Assembly (NCBI GenBank): GCA_033439265.1 | Contig: JAVTVX010000002.1 | Coordinates: 1,560,001 to 1,624,000 of the forward strand | Length of the DNA stretch: 64,000 bases | Direction: 5' to 3' | Source: Dillenia suffruticosa | Lineage: Eukaryota; Streptophyta; Magnoliopsida; Dilleniales; Dilleniaceae | Part shown: piece after piece, positions 22,510-36,067 of the stretch | Numbering within the stretch: the stretch's first letter is position 1 | Layout: every line of letters begins with the position of its first letter | The notes under the pieces: generated by a model | Database searches by the model: none | What the model was told of the DNA's origin: nothing | Seen by the model: only the letters and a program-made list of their open reading frames with translations | Made by a program: the position numbers and the translations under genes

Positions 22510-23951
22510 CGGACACTTATAAATTTATTAATTAATTGCTAAACATTCATTTATTAGTTTTGTTTGATGGTTATATGAATTAATAATAAATAGAGCTAAA
22601 GTTAGCTCATGATTAGTTTAATTAAATTTTGTTTAATTTATAATTCAGATTATTTTTTAATTAGTCATATTGAATTTACAAACAGTTTAACTAAACTCGT
22701 AGGTAGAATTTAAAAAATTATATTGGACAGATGAAACAGGAAAAAAATAGAAAATAATATATTTACTTTGTCCAGAAAAAAAAAACATAAAAAATAACTC
22801 AAATTTTCATGCATCCCCTTTTTTTTTCGGTACATAAAAAGACTCGAATTCAAAACATTTACAAAAAAAAAAGAAACAGTGTCAATTAAACTATAACTCA
22901 TTCGCATCCTATCCCTTTTATCACGTCTTATTCCTTCCATCCCATACTCATCCAAATACCACCATTAAGTTTATATAAATCAATATAATTAAAATTATTA
23001 AACCAGATATTCAAATTAAAAATTTATACAGAAATTTGAATCTGATATCATCAGATTAGAAAAGAAGATTATGATCATTAAACTGTTCTCTCAAATACTA
23101 TTCAAATTAAAAACTAAAAAACAAACATATTGTACTTACAAATTGTTGGTGAAAACCAAAATGAAAACAAATCATTTGGCATCAGAAGAAGCATAACCAA
23201 TCATTTAAGACCAATAAATTATTTAATATCATGAAAAACTAAAAAATAAAAATTAAAAATAGGTAAGTTGCTAATATTATAACTTTTGTTTATAAGTTTA
23301 TAGAGCATACTTATTCGTTTGCAAGACATATTCAAATATGTTTTCAAGGACATAAACTAATAGTATAAATCTCTCTCTTTTAACTTGATGATCGTAGATT
23401 CAAATCCTTATAAAAAAATTACATGTTCAAATATGTATTGTTTTAGGTTTCGAAAAAGAGTATCAGTGTTGAGGGATGAATCCTTTATACTCTTTGAATC
23501 GGTTCATAATTCAATTGGAAATTTAATTTAATAAGCTTAACTTAAAAATCAAATAATAGGTACATAAACCAATTTTAATTCACATAAAATATGAATCAAG
23601 TTTCAATCAAAGGCTAATAGATTCATTTAATTAATGAAATGGCTTGATATATTTTTATATAATTTTAATATCCAACATATATTAAATTGATTAAATTTAT
23701 TTAAGTAAGATACATTGGGAGAGTCATCTTTTAAATAAATTTAATAAATAATTGAATCGAATTAATCGTAATATAATTTTAAATATCGATAAAAAAAAAA
23801 AAAAAAAGGAAGAACCTTCTTTTGAATCTTGTAAGGAAGAACCTTCTGGTCTTTTGCACTTGCTGGGAAGAGATTGGCAAGGTCCGCCAGCTCCGTTCTT
23901 CTTTTAGGGCCTCCTATCGGCTGGCTGGTTTTTCCTCTTCTTTGGTGTTCT

Positions 23952-23989
23952 TGGGCCTTTGGGCCTGTGTTGCCTCCTTGTGCTGGGCT
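23952..23989 (+). promoter_or_regulatory. Cluster of three site II (TGGGCY) promoter elements
   Basis: TGGGCC at 23952-23957, TGGGCC at 23960-23965 and TGGGCT at 23984-23989 lie about 190-225 bases before the thioredoxin start codon. Site II motifs bind TCP factors and are enriched in promoters of plant housekeeping and organelle-protein genes, which fits a plastid thioredoxin. Function here is inferred from position. Confidence 0.6.
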
Positions 23990-24177
23990 TCAAGCCCCGT
24001 TTTATGGAAAAATAAAAAATAAAAAAACGACACGGCAGCATATAAGGTGATAAAACCAATCGTCCAGCGTTTGTCATCCACTCCATTCGACACTGGACGC
24101 TCGACACTCGCCTCTCATTATAGTCTCTCTCTCTCCTCAAACACTCGCGCACACACTCTTTTCTTCTTTCTCCTTTC

Positions 24178-27100
24178 ATGGCGACCATATTGGAATCTCT
24201 CACAGTTCCTCGCTCGCTTCCTTCGCCGACTTTGTCTCTGATCACAACCGCCTCCGCCTCCGCCTCCTCTATTATCGCACTTTCCGGCCGTCGTAGATCT
24301 GCTCAAATCCCTCTAGTGAGTGGTCTTAAGATCCAATCGAGCTTTCAAAGACGAACTTTGTCGGCCGCGAACGAGAGATTTGGTAGTCGTGGAGCCAGGA
24401 TTGTGTGCGAGGCTCAGGAAACTGCCGTTGATGGTTAGTTGAGGATTTTAATCGAATCGATTCAATCTATGTTTTCTCTTGCTTCGCTTGTGATTTTGTT
24501 TTGGGGGGGGGAATGCTAAGCCCTCAAAGGAGGTAATACGCAGAAATTTATTAGGGTTTGAGTAATTAGGTTTGAGTTTTTGGAGTGTGGAGAGAGACTG
24601 TTGATTTTGCTTACGAGACTGCCGTTGAAGGTTGTTGATTGCCGAGTGTGGAGAGAGACTGTTGAAAATTATTAGGGTTTGAGTTTTGGAATGTTGAAAT
24701 TGTTAATTGAAGTTGGGGGGGGGGACTGCAGGATGGCACTTATGAACAATAATTAAGCAGAAAATATGATCCTCAATTGAATTGTTTGAACATTAAAGTG
24801 GACAATTTGAGTTAAAAGGTATTGGACCTTGGGGTAGAAACCTATTGGCTGTTCCCTGTTCTTGCTCTGCAAGGCCCTTATGGTTGATAGGCTTGTGGTT
24901 TGGTTTGGGTGTGAGGGTAAAATATGTAGAGGATATTTTTCCAACTTGAGGCATTGAGGAACCTCAAATTACTGGTTTATTCTTTGGAGTGGTGGGGTAC
25001 CTATTTGTAAATACTAGGTTGTGATTCTTATCCAAGGAAGAGATTGAGGAGCATAATTTAGAAAATTAGCATTATGTTATGCATAAGGTCTTGGTAGCAT
25101 ACTCCTTATTTTTCCATCAAGCGGGGAATGGTAAGCCCTCAAAGAAGGTAATAAGTTCCCCCATGTTGACCTTGGTTAACTCATTACTTCCCTTTAGAGT
25201 ATTCCATTCCCCTTTTGATGCAAAATTATGGAGCATGGAAACATAGAATTTAAAAGTATAGTTCAAAGTTTCAATGTTATGCCCCCTTCAACCCTAGAAC
25301 AGTAGTGTTATATCCTGGTTAATCATTAAGTTTTTGAAATGGCAGAATTGGCTTTAGATCTGGGATGTTGGCTGACATTTTCTTCTTCTTTTTAATGTCT
25401 TCTGAGATTCTTGGAGTATGATAGAAGGTTTTAGAGAAACACATTTGTGACAGCACGTGGAAGTGTCGGAGAACAAATGATTAATGTAGTCGAAACACCT
25501 CTTGCTTGTAGTGTTTCTAGGAGAGAATGAAATTGATTAGGGTTTTTACGCCGTATATTAGGTGTTACTTGGGAAATGATGACCATGAACAATTTGAGGT
25601 ATGTTCTGCATTGTTAGCTTGATTTGAAAGATTGAAGCTAAAGATACTAATTGTTGCAGCTCCAACCATATCAGTAATAGAGAGGCTTCATGGATACTCT
25701 GATTTGGGAAAGTTTGCATACAAGGACAATTAATGAGGGAAGTGGCACCCCTAAAGCTATATGGGTCTTCTAATATGGGACAGTTGACCCATATAAGGAC
25801 AATCAGTGAGGGTGGTGGCACCAGAAGGTTTTGGTTTTCAACACTTGTTTCAAGAGTTGGGACTGCAGCTGATGATTAAGGTGTTTGATACAATTTTTTC
25901 CATTTTCTGCTTTAAGAGGAAAGGGATAAATTTTGGTACATTCAGTGTGAATCCTCATAAGGAGTGCTCCTAAACGACCAGGGTAATTAAGTCTTTCCGA
26001 TGCCAAGTAATTTGGAGTTACATTATACCTATAGAGGCAAAATTCTTGGCATGGGCTATGGTTGGGAGTCATGAGTTATTTCTAAATCCCCTTGCAAAAG
26101 AAAATTGTTGCATGCTGAAGATGCTGCTTGAATATGAGTTCTTTTGTTTATTATTATTTTTTTATCTTATTCTGTGACCAATGAGTTGAGGTTCTTGATC
26201 TTCTCTGTTTGTGGTTTTTGGTGGGTCATATGTGTTAAAGATTGAAGGCATTGTATTGTTGTAAAGATATGGAGGCTAAAGCAAGAACTTCTTGTGCTAC
26301 TGTCTCTCTTTGTTTGCCATTGAAGTGTGGATATTGTGGGAGGAACAAAATGTGAGGGATTTTAAAACAGCTGCCACATATCTTTTGAGACTGAAGATTT
26401 ATCTTTTAAGAAAGTTAAACAAATCCTAAAGTACTCTATTAGGAGGCTAATGCCATTGTTCTATAGAGCTTTTTTTTTTTTTTTTTTAATTATCCCTCCT
26501 TCACCTAGTTTTGCTTTGAATTGTTACAAGCTTATGCAAATTTTATATCTAAAAAATGGCAATTGATTGAGAAAACAGGACCTTAAATATATTAGGAAAG
26601 TTTGTTGGTGTTGCTAATCCTAACTAATTTGGAAAAAAGAGCTCTCCTAGGTCAATGGGGCTAGTTCATTTTCATTATTAGTGGTACCAGATTCCTGCCA
26701 TATATTGCCCGTGTCTGCCTGCTTAAGGTTGAACATTTCCATTTTAACCTTTTGAGAAATTCTTGAATACTGTTAGAAGTTATTAGTGAGACTAAGAGTC
26801 GCAAAAAGAAATTTATGAAGGTTATTGTTATTAAACAATGATTGTTTTACCTCATGTACATTCTATGAAATTTGAAATATATTTGTGTCACCAAAATTTA
26901 GCATTTCTGAAACTACAGCAAATATTAAATTTAGCTTCAGCATGAATTATTGTATTTCCTGATCTCTTCTAAAGGGTGAAAATACCTGGATTGCTAACTG
27001 AAGGCCAAGGCCCCAAGGGTTTTCTCTCTCCATGTTGACCGTTCTCACATGATATTTGGGTGCATGTCTTTGCTTATCTGATGTTTCTAAGCAGATCACT

Positions 27101-27908
27101 ATGTGATTACTTAACATCTACCTATTAGAGGATTCGTTTTCCCTTCTTTCATTGGAAGGGTGGAAATATCCTTAATGGTACTGATGACCTAGGTATTTCC
27201 AGGTTGAAATATTCTGTGAAACTGAAATTAGGGTAAATCTACTGCAGTCGTGTAGAAACAGCAGTTTATCTGCACACAGTCATGAATTGTTTTGGTAGTT
27301 GTGCCTTTGCCTGGTACTTGAGCAAGCTTCGTTTTTAAATTATCATTTTGATAGAAATTGAGTGTCTGATCAATATCATAAGTTAATAATGTTGGACGGG
27401 AAATAGCATCAACTATGTTGTGTGAAGATTATAATTTGGTAGGCATCTATTTGTGCCAGCCACTGCCAATCAAACTCATATTTTGCATATATTAATGCTA
27501 GTTGTATAATTTCCTTGATATTGTTAAGACAGGAACGATTTATAGGTCTTGTAAGTATAACATTAAATGGTTGCTTTTCTCCTCAACCATGCAGTGTCTG
27601 CTGTGACGGATGCTACATGGCAATCCCTTGTCCTTGAGGCTCAATTGCCTGTCCTGGTTGAATTTTGGGCTCCATGGTGTGGGCCCTGCCGTATGATTCA
27701 TCCTGTAATCGATGAGCTTTCCAAGCAATATACTGGGAAGCTTGATTGCTACAAAGTGAACACCGATGAGAGCCCCTCGATTGCAACTCGATATGGGATT
27801 CGAAGCATTCCAACAGTTATAATCTTCAAGGGTGGTGAGAAGAAAGATGCGATTATTGGTGCTGTTCCCAAATCCACATTAACTACAAGCATAGAGAAAT
27901 TCTTGTAG
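24178..27908 (+). CDS. TRXM: Thioredoxin m-type, chloroplast
   Basis: Two exons, 24178-24433 and 27595-27908, joined in phase (189 residues) across a 3.16-kb intron. Residues 1 to about 75 are rich in Ser, Ala, Arg and Leu, as expected of a stromal transit peptide. The thioredoxin fold follows, with FWAPWCGPC at 109-117 (catalytic Cys114 and Cys117), KVNTDE at 139-144 and the cis-proline in RSIPTV (Pro158). The protein reduces disulfides of stromal targets such as Calvin-Benson enzymes and NADP-malate dehydrogenase using electrons from ferredoxin-thioredoxin reductase. The active site and short KFL end fit the m type; the subtype (m1-m4) cannot be settled by eye. The exon 2 open frame extends upstream of the AG, but that part is intronic. 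Confidence 0.93.
24515..25830 (+). repeat. Short local duplications within the thioredoxin intron
   Basis: GAGTGTGGAGAGAGACTGTT occurs near 24593 and again near 24645. A TAAGCCCTCAAAGRAGGTAA block occurs near 24518 and 25132. A GACTGCCGTTGAAGGTT block near 24618 echoes the exon 1 end (GAAACTGCCGTTGATGGTTAG). An ACAATYARTGAGGGWRGTGG block occurs near 25727 and 25799. These look like small tandem or slipped duplications, not a transposon. Confidence 0.6.
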
Positions 27909-29916
27909 AGGTGGTAAAACACATATCCCCGGTGGACTTAATTTTATTCATGGTCATGGTACTTGCTTGCGATCTGTAACCTTAAAAATGTCATAACTTC
28001 CAGATGTTCTGCTGCTAAAATAAAACCTGTCTTCCTGTATAGTCATGGATGCTATCATATTTTCTTTTATTTAATGTAAGATGAATTAGCCACAAGTTAT
28101 TTCCTTTTCTGTAATCTGCATTGGACCTGTTTCATTAGGATGCTTATTCACATTGTTAACAACTAGGACCCTTTGAAGCAATTTCAGAACAATCTCAGTC
28201 TGTGTGTTTGCAACAAAGACTTACAAATTTTAATTGCATAGCAACACTATAAAATAAAATTTTCAATTTTTATTTTGTTTCTGCTGTTTCATTCCAAAGC
28301 CCTAAATGTTGCTATATGGTTGAAAAGTCTCTTTGCTCTGTTGCTTCATTCTGTGCCTACCCTTGTTCAGAATACCTGGTCATGTTTACCTTTGTATAGA
28401 TTGTGAGATTTACAAAATAGAGGGATAGATTACAGCAGCCGCAGATGTTGCAGCAATTTTTCCTGCAAAACTCTTTACTTAGTTGTACATAGAGAGATCA
28501 ATAATAATCTCTTATTGCACTTGCATTTCTACAAGTACTCTACACTTGCCGTCTCACTTGAATATTTGCTATGTGGTGACCATAAATTAAAATTTGTTCA
28601 TAATACAAGGGCTGAATTATCTTGGCGTGCGTCATCATACCTTCCGTGCCACAATCTTTGTATGGTTACACGGGTTACTGAGAAAGTGCACTCAACTACT
28701 GATGTTGAAATTTGAAAGTGATATAATGGTTCAAAGTCCTCCAGGTTTTATCTTTGTCTGGATTGGCATCTTGTTTTGTAGACTCTTTAATGGAAAGAAA
28801 CCCTAAAAGTTATTTCAATAAGGAAGAAATTAAATTTTAATGAACCTGTGACTTTGACTTAGTAGGAAAACGATAGGGGACAGCCTTCATGGGAGCTTGA
28901 ATGATTTTTTAGAGCATGGTAGTATTCACCTTCCGTTCACAACACCGTACACTACTATTCATAAGTTTTGATTTTTTAGAAGTTTCCCCCTTTTTTTAAT
29001 TTTATTATGATGACCAGTCATTTAGAGAGTTATTTTGTATTATTTATTGTTAGACGAGTCACTGCTACAATTATTTATAAATTTCTACCACAATTATTTC
29101 GAAATTTTTAAATTTTTATCTGAGTAATATTTATATTTATTTTTATATTAATAATATTATTATTTTTTAAAATGACCTAAAAATATCCTAACGAGAGTTG
29201 TTTTTTTTTTTATTTTTTATGATAGTTGAACTAATCGATATCTGGAGTTATATTCTTATTAATTAAATCTGAACTGCTATTAAACTCTCTTTCTTTTGTT
29301 TGTGCGCGTCTCTTTCGTTGTCCGATAGAAATAATAGTGGCATTTTGAAGCGAAAATTTTCATCGGACGGGAGGCTCTGCAATTAGAACATATGCTGTAG
29401 CTATACATAGACCTTAAATATTTGAGAATTGTCCTCGTACATTAGTTTTTTTACCCACTAATCTTAGCATTTTATTTATTTATTTTTGAAAATCATCGGT
29501 ATCTGATCATCATATTAAACTTTAAATCGAATTCAAATTGAATTAACCGTTAAGAAGCAAAACTCTGGGCACAATATTTGTTTTCTCTCAAATCCAATTA
29601 AAATTACTTGTAAAGTTCAATTTCTTTCTTCTGGTCCATCAAAAAGTGATTATGCACTTGAATTCATTAATATGCACATCGAGGATGAACTTTTAAAACA
29701 ATGGGAGAGGATTTAGTTGTTTATGCACATGCAAAGTATAAATTATATAAAGAATTAAATATTTTTCTGACAGTGAAAACCAGATTCAATTATTAAACTT
29801 GCACATATTCTTTGCTTCCTCCCAAAGAAACCAAGAGATCTCTATAACACATGGCCTTTAATTTGGATATCTTTCTTATTTGGCAGCCATTTGCATCCAT
29901 ATAGCCAGTAATATAT

Positions 29917-30077
29917 GGATATCCATATAGCCATTTGGATATCTCTCTTGGGTATGGAAAAAATAATATTAGGAGATTCGTCCTCACAAAGTGGGTCTTA
30001 CAGTAATTGATCCAGATTAATCAGAATAAAATTTTAGATACTGAGCAGTGGTCAAACCAAGGTATATAAAAAAAAAA
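29917..30077 (+). mobile_element. 5'-truncated SINE with 12-bp target duplication
   Basis: The 3' portion (TGATCCAGATTAATCAGA, then AAATTTTAGATACTGAG, ending in an A run) matches the SINE at 16458-16658. The identical 12-mer CCAGTAATATAT lies at 29905-29916 and 30078-30089. The A and B boxes of the full-length copies are missing, so the copy was truncated at insertion. Confidence 0.75.
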
Positions 30078-30192
30078 CCAGTAATATATAATATGGTTGC
30101 TTCATTTTATTATTACTTAATTTTCATTTGCAAATAAAATCAAACATCAACATGCAATAATCGGCATCCATGATTTCAATGCACTATCATTT

Positions 30193-30195
<3 letters not shown>

Positions 30196-30237
<42 letters not shown>
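30196..30237. repeat. (TA)n microsatellite
   Basis: About 42 bases of uninterrupted TA repeat in intergenic DNA upstream of the expansin gene. Confidence 0.95.
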
Positions 30238-30242
<5 letters not shown>

Positions 30243-31006
30243 TTTATATGATATTTAAATCTCAAATCATGTAAATAAAAGAGAAAAATATAATCATTAG
30301 ACTGTAACTCGACACTATTTCGATATTCAAAATAAGCTACCGTGACAATCTCACAAACAAATCAATCATCCTCCCCACCATTGCTTAATCATTCAATTAC
30401 AACTCTCTCCCTAAAACCTATCTATTCCATATCCCATCACACAAACATATCGTCATCTCTTACTATAAACCCCACTAACAATTACCGATTCAGCTTTTTA
30501 ACGGAGTTATCCTCTTTTGGCAGAATTGCAACAGCGAAACTTTAGAATAATGTTTTTATTTAATAGAGGAGAATAAGTAATACAAAAACATTTCATATTT
30601 TTATCTATTTAGATTGATTAGATTCAAAAGCACCCAAAATGTTTTTCATCAATATATATATATTTTTATAACTCAACTTCAAATTGCCAATTTTATCAAA
30701 TATGTGTGAATGCAACTCTCTCTCTCTCTCTCTCTATTAATTCCCTGACTTTGAATTCACCGACAAATGACTTTTAAAACAAGCAGCACTAAGCATCACA
30801 TGCGACTGTCTTTATGTTTTTGAGTCTTCCAACTGCAATCTCAAAACCTACCGTACACAAACCTGTACCTTAAGGGACGCCAAAGTACGCGCTTTAAAAA
30901 AAATATTAGGAACAAAAGGGAGAGAATTTGTTTAGTACAATCATATGTAGATGACAGATTCCAAATACAATCACCGACAACCGCGTTTTTCCCACAACCA
31001 CATCCC

Positions 31007-31014
31007 TATAAATA
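31007..31014 (+). promoter_or_regulatory. TATA box of the expansin gene
   Basis: TATAAATA, 47 bases before the expansin ATG. The sequence is a good plant TATA box; the spacing implies a very short 5' UTR of about 15-20 bases. Confidence 0.6.
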
Positions 31015-31060
31015 TTCAATCCCAAACTCTTCTGATTTGCAGCTTCACCTCAAGAAGACA

Positions 31061-32624
31061 ATGGCTAATGTTTTGAGCATTGCTTCTTTTCATATTTATC
31101 AAGTATTCTTTCTTTTATGTGCTGTTTTTGTCTGCATCAATGGCCAATCTACTGGCTGGCTTAATGCTCATGCTACTTTCTATGGTGCCAATGAAAATCC
31201 TACTACTCTTGGTAAGTCTTGTTTTATCTTTTTTCTTTAAGTGTTCTGAGTGCCTCTGAGATATGGTATTCTTCCAGATTTATAGGTGACATTACCCGGT
31301 TTGATTAGACCTTTGTATTATCGTTTTACACTGATAGCAAATCTCGATCTGAATGAATAATAAGTACGAGATTGTTATGAGAAAAATACTCATAATGATG
31401 TTTTATTGTGGAATAATTTTGAAAATTCATGTAAAAAAATATTAAAAAGTTTGTTCATAAGATGAATTTATGATGAAAATCCTCAAAAAAACTGTGTTGT
31501 CATGCAGTAAAGATTGTGCCCAAGATTTGTCATCACAACAAACCTTTTTGTCAACTTTTCTTCTTTCCCATTCTGTGGATATGTTAGCTTAGCTGTTGAT
31601 CATTTTTCTTGTTACATAAGCTTGGCCATAATACAGCTTCTTCTATGTTGATGCTAACGCAGGAGGGGCTTGTGGTTATGATAACACCTTCCATGCCGGC
31701 TATGGAGTGAACACTGCAGCATTGAGTGGTGCACTCTTCAGAGGAGGAGAGGCTTGTGGTGCATGTTACCAAGTTACTTGTGACTACAAACTTGACCGCA
31801 GATGGTGCCTTCCCCGCGGATCTGTCATTATTACGGCCACCAATTTTTGCCCTCCTAATAACCATGGAGGCTGGTGTGATCCTCCTCGCCAACACTTTGA
31901 CATGTCCATGCCTGCTTTTCTTCGCATTGCTCGGCAAGGCAACGAAGGCATAGTCCCTGTACTCTATAAAAGGTATATAAAAACATAGGCGTGTAAAAGA
32001 AACATGAGAGAGAGAGAGAGTAGCCAAGACAATTATTATTTTAAAGTCATATTTATTTATTTATTTTTTATTTTCTCAAGACAAAAAATGATGGAGCCTA
32101 GACCCCAAATTTTTTTTTTCAAAAAAATTGTGTATTTTTTGGGGTAATAATCACTTGAAATTTTAAAAATATTAGGTTTGCTCCTGAATCTTGTATTTCA
32201 TCTTAGTCCCTCCGCCCTTGTCCCCGAATCTTGTATTTCACCTTCATTACATAAAGTTTTTGCTCCTGGCCAAGAATGGCATTTAAGTTCTTGTGTTGGG
32301 TGTGCAATTAGGGTGTCATGCGAGAGGAATGGCGGGGTTCGATTCACATTAAAAGGACAAGCGAATTTCAACATGGTGATGATCTCCAATGTAGGAGGGA
32401 GCGGTGACGTGAAGGCTGCATGGATAAAGGGCTCGAAGACTGGAGGATGGGTGGCCATGCACAGGAACTGGGGTGCCAATTGGCAAAGCAGCGGAGACCT
32501 TCGAAGTCAAATGCTATCTTTCAAGCTCACTCTCGTCAATGGCAGAACACTTGAATTTCCCAACGTTGTTCCTTCAACTTGGAGGTTTGGACAGACATAT
32601 GCTTCTCAAAATCAATTCTCTTAG
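31061..32624 (+). CDS. Alpha-expansin
   Basis: Three exons (31061-31211, 31663-31972, 32312-32624) join in frame to 257 residues. Expansins loosen cell walls at acidic pH by disrupting cellulose-matrix contacts without hydrolysis. Residues 1 to about 28 are a signal peptide (hydrophobic [14 protein letters not shown]). Domain 1 (GH45-like) begins at [10 protein letters not shown]. It carries GGACGYDN, cysteines in the expansin pattern, TATNFCPPN, and the HFDMS motif with the conserved aspartate. Domain 2 (CBM63-like) starts after [11 protein letters not shown] and holds [16 protein letters not shown] and the C-terminal WRFGQTY. The NFCPPNN...GGWCDPP insertion is diagnostic of the alpha family. 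The subfamily is not resolved. The ATG is supported by the TATA box and the signal peptide. Confidence 0.93.
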
Positions 32625-34367
32625 CTGTCTCTGAAGGCGGTTTGCTGAGGCACTATACAACATGTCCAAAAACTTCAGCATTTTTTACAAAAGTTCAAGG
32701 ACATACAGATATGATATATCACTAATTCATTCAATGCCATTGTTGGATGGTCGCGTGGATGTAATAAAAAATAAAAATAAAAATAATCATTAATTATTTT
32801 TTCCATGAACATGTCCTTCTTGGGCCTTTTGGTCCTGAGACTTTTAAGTCCAAAAGTTCCGGCCCAATTTCTTTATTATTATGGGCCCGGTGGCCCAATC
32901 CTCAGGGTAACTGCAAAAATAAAATGAAAAATTAGCAAGGTTGGTGCTAAGTTACATTTTCCTCCTTTCCTTTTATTAGTATTTTGTGAGTTTTACCTTG
33001 AAAGCAACTTAAACCTACTTTGCCAAGACAAGACGGTGAAGAAGGAAAAGGACCGGTGGAATTGAACACAACACAGACTTGGGCTATGTTTTTATTTTTT
33101 TTTTTTGGTACTGATTTGGGCTATGTTCTCCTATCAATATAAATCGTTACTTTTTTTTTTCCTTTTTGGGACATTTGGCATGGTGGATAAGGATACTAAA
33201 TCTCTTAACTAAATGTCGAATTCAAAACTTATATTAATTCAAACACAGTATGGTTCTAAATATCGATCAGTTATTAAAAAAATCGATTTTAAAAATTAAT
33301 TATTTTAATAATTTATATTAATTCAAATTGTATGTAAATAGTTTTTCATCAATACAAACCATCATATTTTAATTAATTTTGTAGATTAATAAAAAAATTA
33401 CATGAGCTTACAATTATTACGTTTTAAAATATTATCTCTCGTTGCAATTTGTTGAATTATGACGAAATTGGATATTTCCAAGATTTTCATCATTTTTTTC
33501 TTTACCCTACCAAAAGTAATGATGAACGTTTTAATTACCTTCTCTTGCGCAAATTATATGCGTATAAATATGTGTATATAATATATATCTGGTTTTCTTT
33601 TTTTGGGGAGGGTTAAATATCAAAATTCGCAAATGCGAACTGTTGGGCCCATATCGCAGCTTTTTCTTAGTTGGGTCAATATTTGGGCCTTGGGCTGGAC
33701 AAATGGATTGTGTTTGGTTTTGGTCCGCATCATTACAATCTTTAATAGGAGAGCTTATCGTCCAGTGAAGGTGGCCCGTGGCCATTGTTTTTTTTTTTTT
33801 TTTTTCACCAATTGGTAACCTAATTTCGCCTGATTAATCCAGTTCGGATACTATAGACTCTATTAAGAGATTAACTCTTCAAAATCTCATTTCTCTATTC
33901 TCATGGGTCGAATCCGAAACCTATTGTTAAGTGAGTACAATATTCTATCACTATATCCATAAAAGTTTGACGTGTTTCATTGTTTTTGGTCACTTGATTT
34001 TTGAGACAATTAGTGAGGTGTATCAAAATTTATTAACAAATATACTCCCTAAAAAAAATATTGCATTTATCTCTATACACATTAATATTACCAAGTCATT
34101 TAAAAGTTGGAAAATACAAATGCAAAATTTTAACTTATTTATTTCCTTTTTTGTTTTCCACCTTGATAAATTCTACACAAGTACAAAAAAAGTTGCAAAA
34201 GTAACAAAATTTTCTTTTTCCCTTTTAGCCCTTTTAGTTTAATTCCATGTAGTAACCTATAGAGAAGGAGTTAAGTGATTTGGCCGAACAACCTGCAAAG
34301 CCATTTTTTACAGGTTAATCTTGCAATTGTATGTTGCGGTACGCTCCCTGCCAAGAAGAAAATAATA
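32625..34367. other. Intergenic region with SINE remnants and orphan GGGCC-rich motifs
   Basis: No gene is seen. Clusters of TGGGCC/TGGGCT words lie at about 32815-32900 and 33640-33700 without an adjacent coding region; they may be decayed promoter or repeat sequence. A possible SINE head (GGACATTTGGCATGGTGG, near 33168) and a minus-strand SINE (33788-33960) are present. Confidence 0.45.
33788..33960 (-). mobile_element. SINE remnant, second subfamily
   Basis: An 18-base T run (the A tail on the minus strand) is followed by DNA whose reverse complement contains a B-box-like GGATTCGACCC, GAGTTAATCTCTTAATAG and CCGAACTGGATTAATC. The same arrangement is found on the plus strand at 44876-45055, so the two are likely copies of one SINE subfamily. 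Boundaries are approximate and no target duplication was found. Confidence 0.55.
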
Positions 34368-36067
34368 TTTATAATTGAGTTAATTATATGTCTAATTCCT
34401 GAATTTATTTTAAATTTTATAAATTAGTTTTTATAATTAAAAATATTATCTTGTGATTATTAAAATTTTAAAATCGTAACGTATAACTCTCCCCGTTATT
34501 GATGATAACAACGTAATCGTTAAGTACCTATAAATACTGACGTGTCATTACCTGAACCCCAAAACACCATTCACCATCAAGTAACCAATTTGCTTATGTG
34601 GCAGTGCCACACCAGCCAAAAACTCTTCCCCCAAAATCATTAACCCTCCTCTCCCACTTTTCTTCCCTCCCCATCTCTCTCTTCTCTCCCCTCTCTCTCA
34701 CTAAAAAAAAGAAATAAATAAATAAACACTCGTCTCTCTCTAAAAAAAAAAAAAACACTTTCTCTCTTTTCTCTCCCATCTCCCTTTCCCCTCACCTTTT
34801 GCCTGATTCATAAATCACTTCAAAGGTGTCCTTTAAGCCTTTTCCGTTCTGCATTGAAACCCTACAATACCATTTGGGCACAATCCCATAAATAATAGTT
34901 CATATTTCCAATTCTTACTTATAGTGCATCTCCTTTCCCTCTCTTGTCAAGATGTTTCATCACCAAGTCTTCGTTGATCTTTGCTCTCACCAAGTCTAGA
35001 GTATCAACATTGTCAAATCTGCAGGCATTTGTGTTGGTATATTTATAAATTTTAATGATAAATAAAATATGTTAGTTTGATCAAAGAAAAAATTTAGAAT
35101 ATGTTAACTCAAACATAAGAAGGAATCGACTCTTAAGAAAAAAAAGATAGTATACGTAAGGACAGTCGACACTTGAAAATATTAAAAAACAGTCACATGA
35201 TAAGGAGAAACAACTTATTATCAATAGTGGAATAATGGTGCGATTCAAGTAAACTAAGTTGGATAGAAAATAAGATATTTTATAATATTAAAAACGTAGA
35301 TTTGACCAATCCATCGAAAACTAAAAGCTAAAAAATATGAGTTTTTAAAATATCAAGAAAATGAGAATAAAAATTCCCAATATTTATTACTTACATATCA
35401 ATTAGGTTAAAATCAACTTTTTTTTTTTATAATTTTTCTAAATCATTAACCTCTCGAACAAAAATTATCCAAAATTCAAAACCGGAATTTTATTTTTTGG
35501 AGGGAGAGTTGACTTTTTATTTTTAAAAATTTAGGTTTTGAAACATTTTTTATTGTATTTAAATGAAGGGTATTTTCTTATTTATATATAATATCGTAAA
35601 TGGAAATATAAAATAAAAAATGTAAAATGTGGATATTTACTTTGATGAAAAGCATGTCAACCCGCTCTAAACACATGTCGACCTAAACTTGTCTATATCA
35701 ACTAATTTTAAATTAAGTATCGACCAATTAAATAAAGGCTAAATCAAACTAGAAAACATATCGACATCTTCGATGTTTATAGTCAACTTGAATAAAGTCA
35801 TACCAAAAAATATATAAATAATATTATATTAACATACCCGATATTATATTGACATGAAAAAGCCTAAATAGCTCTGAACTACTCTTTATCGACCTAAATA
35901 AAAACTTGTTATCCTGACATGTAAATTGGTTGACATGTTTAACAAAATTGGTAAACCTATCTCTTATGTCAACTTGATTACTTTTAGATGTCGTCTTATC
36001 GCTTTATATTGACCTATTTTAATTCACAGCTCCAATTAAAGTCTCAAGTAAATTCATTAATACACTT

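Larger units (their letters stand above)
21886..23951. other. Intergenic region between divergent dynein-light-chain and thioredoxin genes
   Basis: Very AT-rich DNA. It contains the CT/GA-rich leader of the minus-strand gene, a (CT)n tract at 22475-22507, and many short A/T runs. The segment 22800-22930 has a T run and a GAATTCGAGT-like word resembling a broken SINE, which is too weak to call. No gene is seen. Confidence 0.5.
27909..31006. other. Intergenic region, no recognised gene
   Basis: The thioredoxin 3' UTR is followed by increasingly AT-rich DNA. It includes a truncated SINE (29917-30077), a (TA)n tract and, near 29170-29280, a weak SINE-like 3' end. Short frames at 28515-28806 and 30342-30545 have no recognisable domain. 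Confidence 0.5.
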
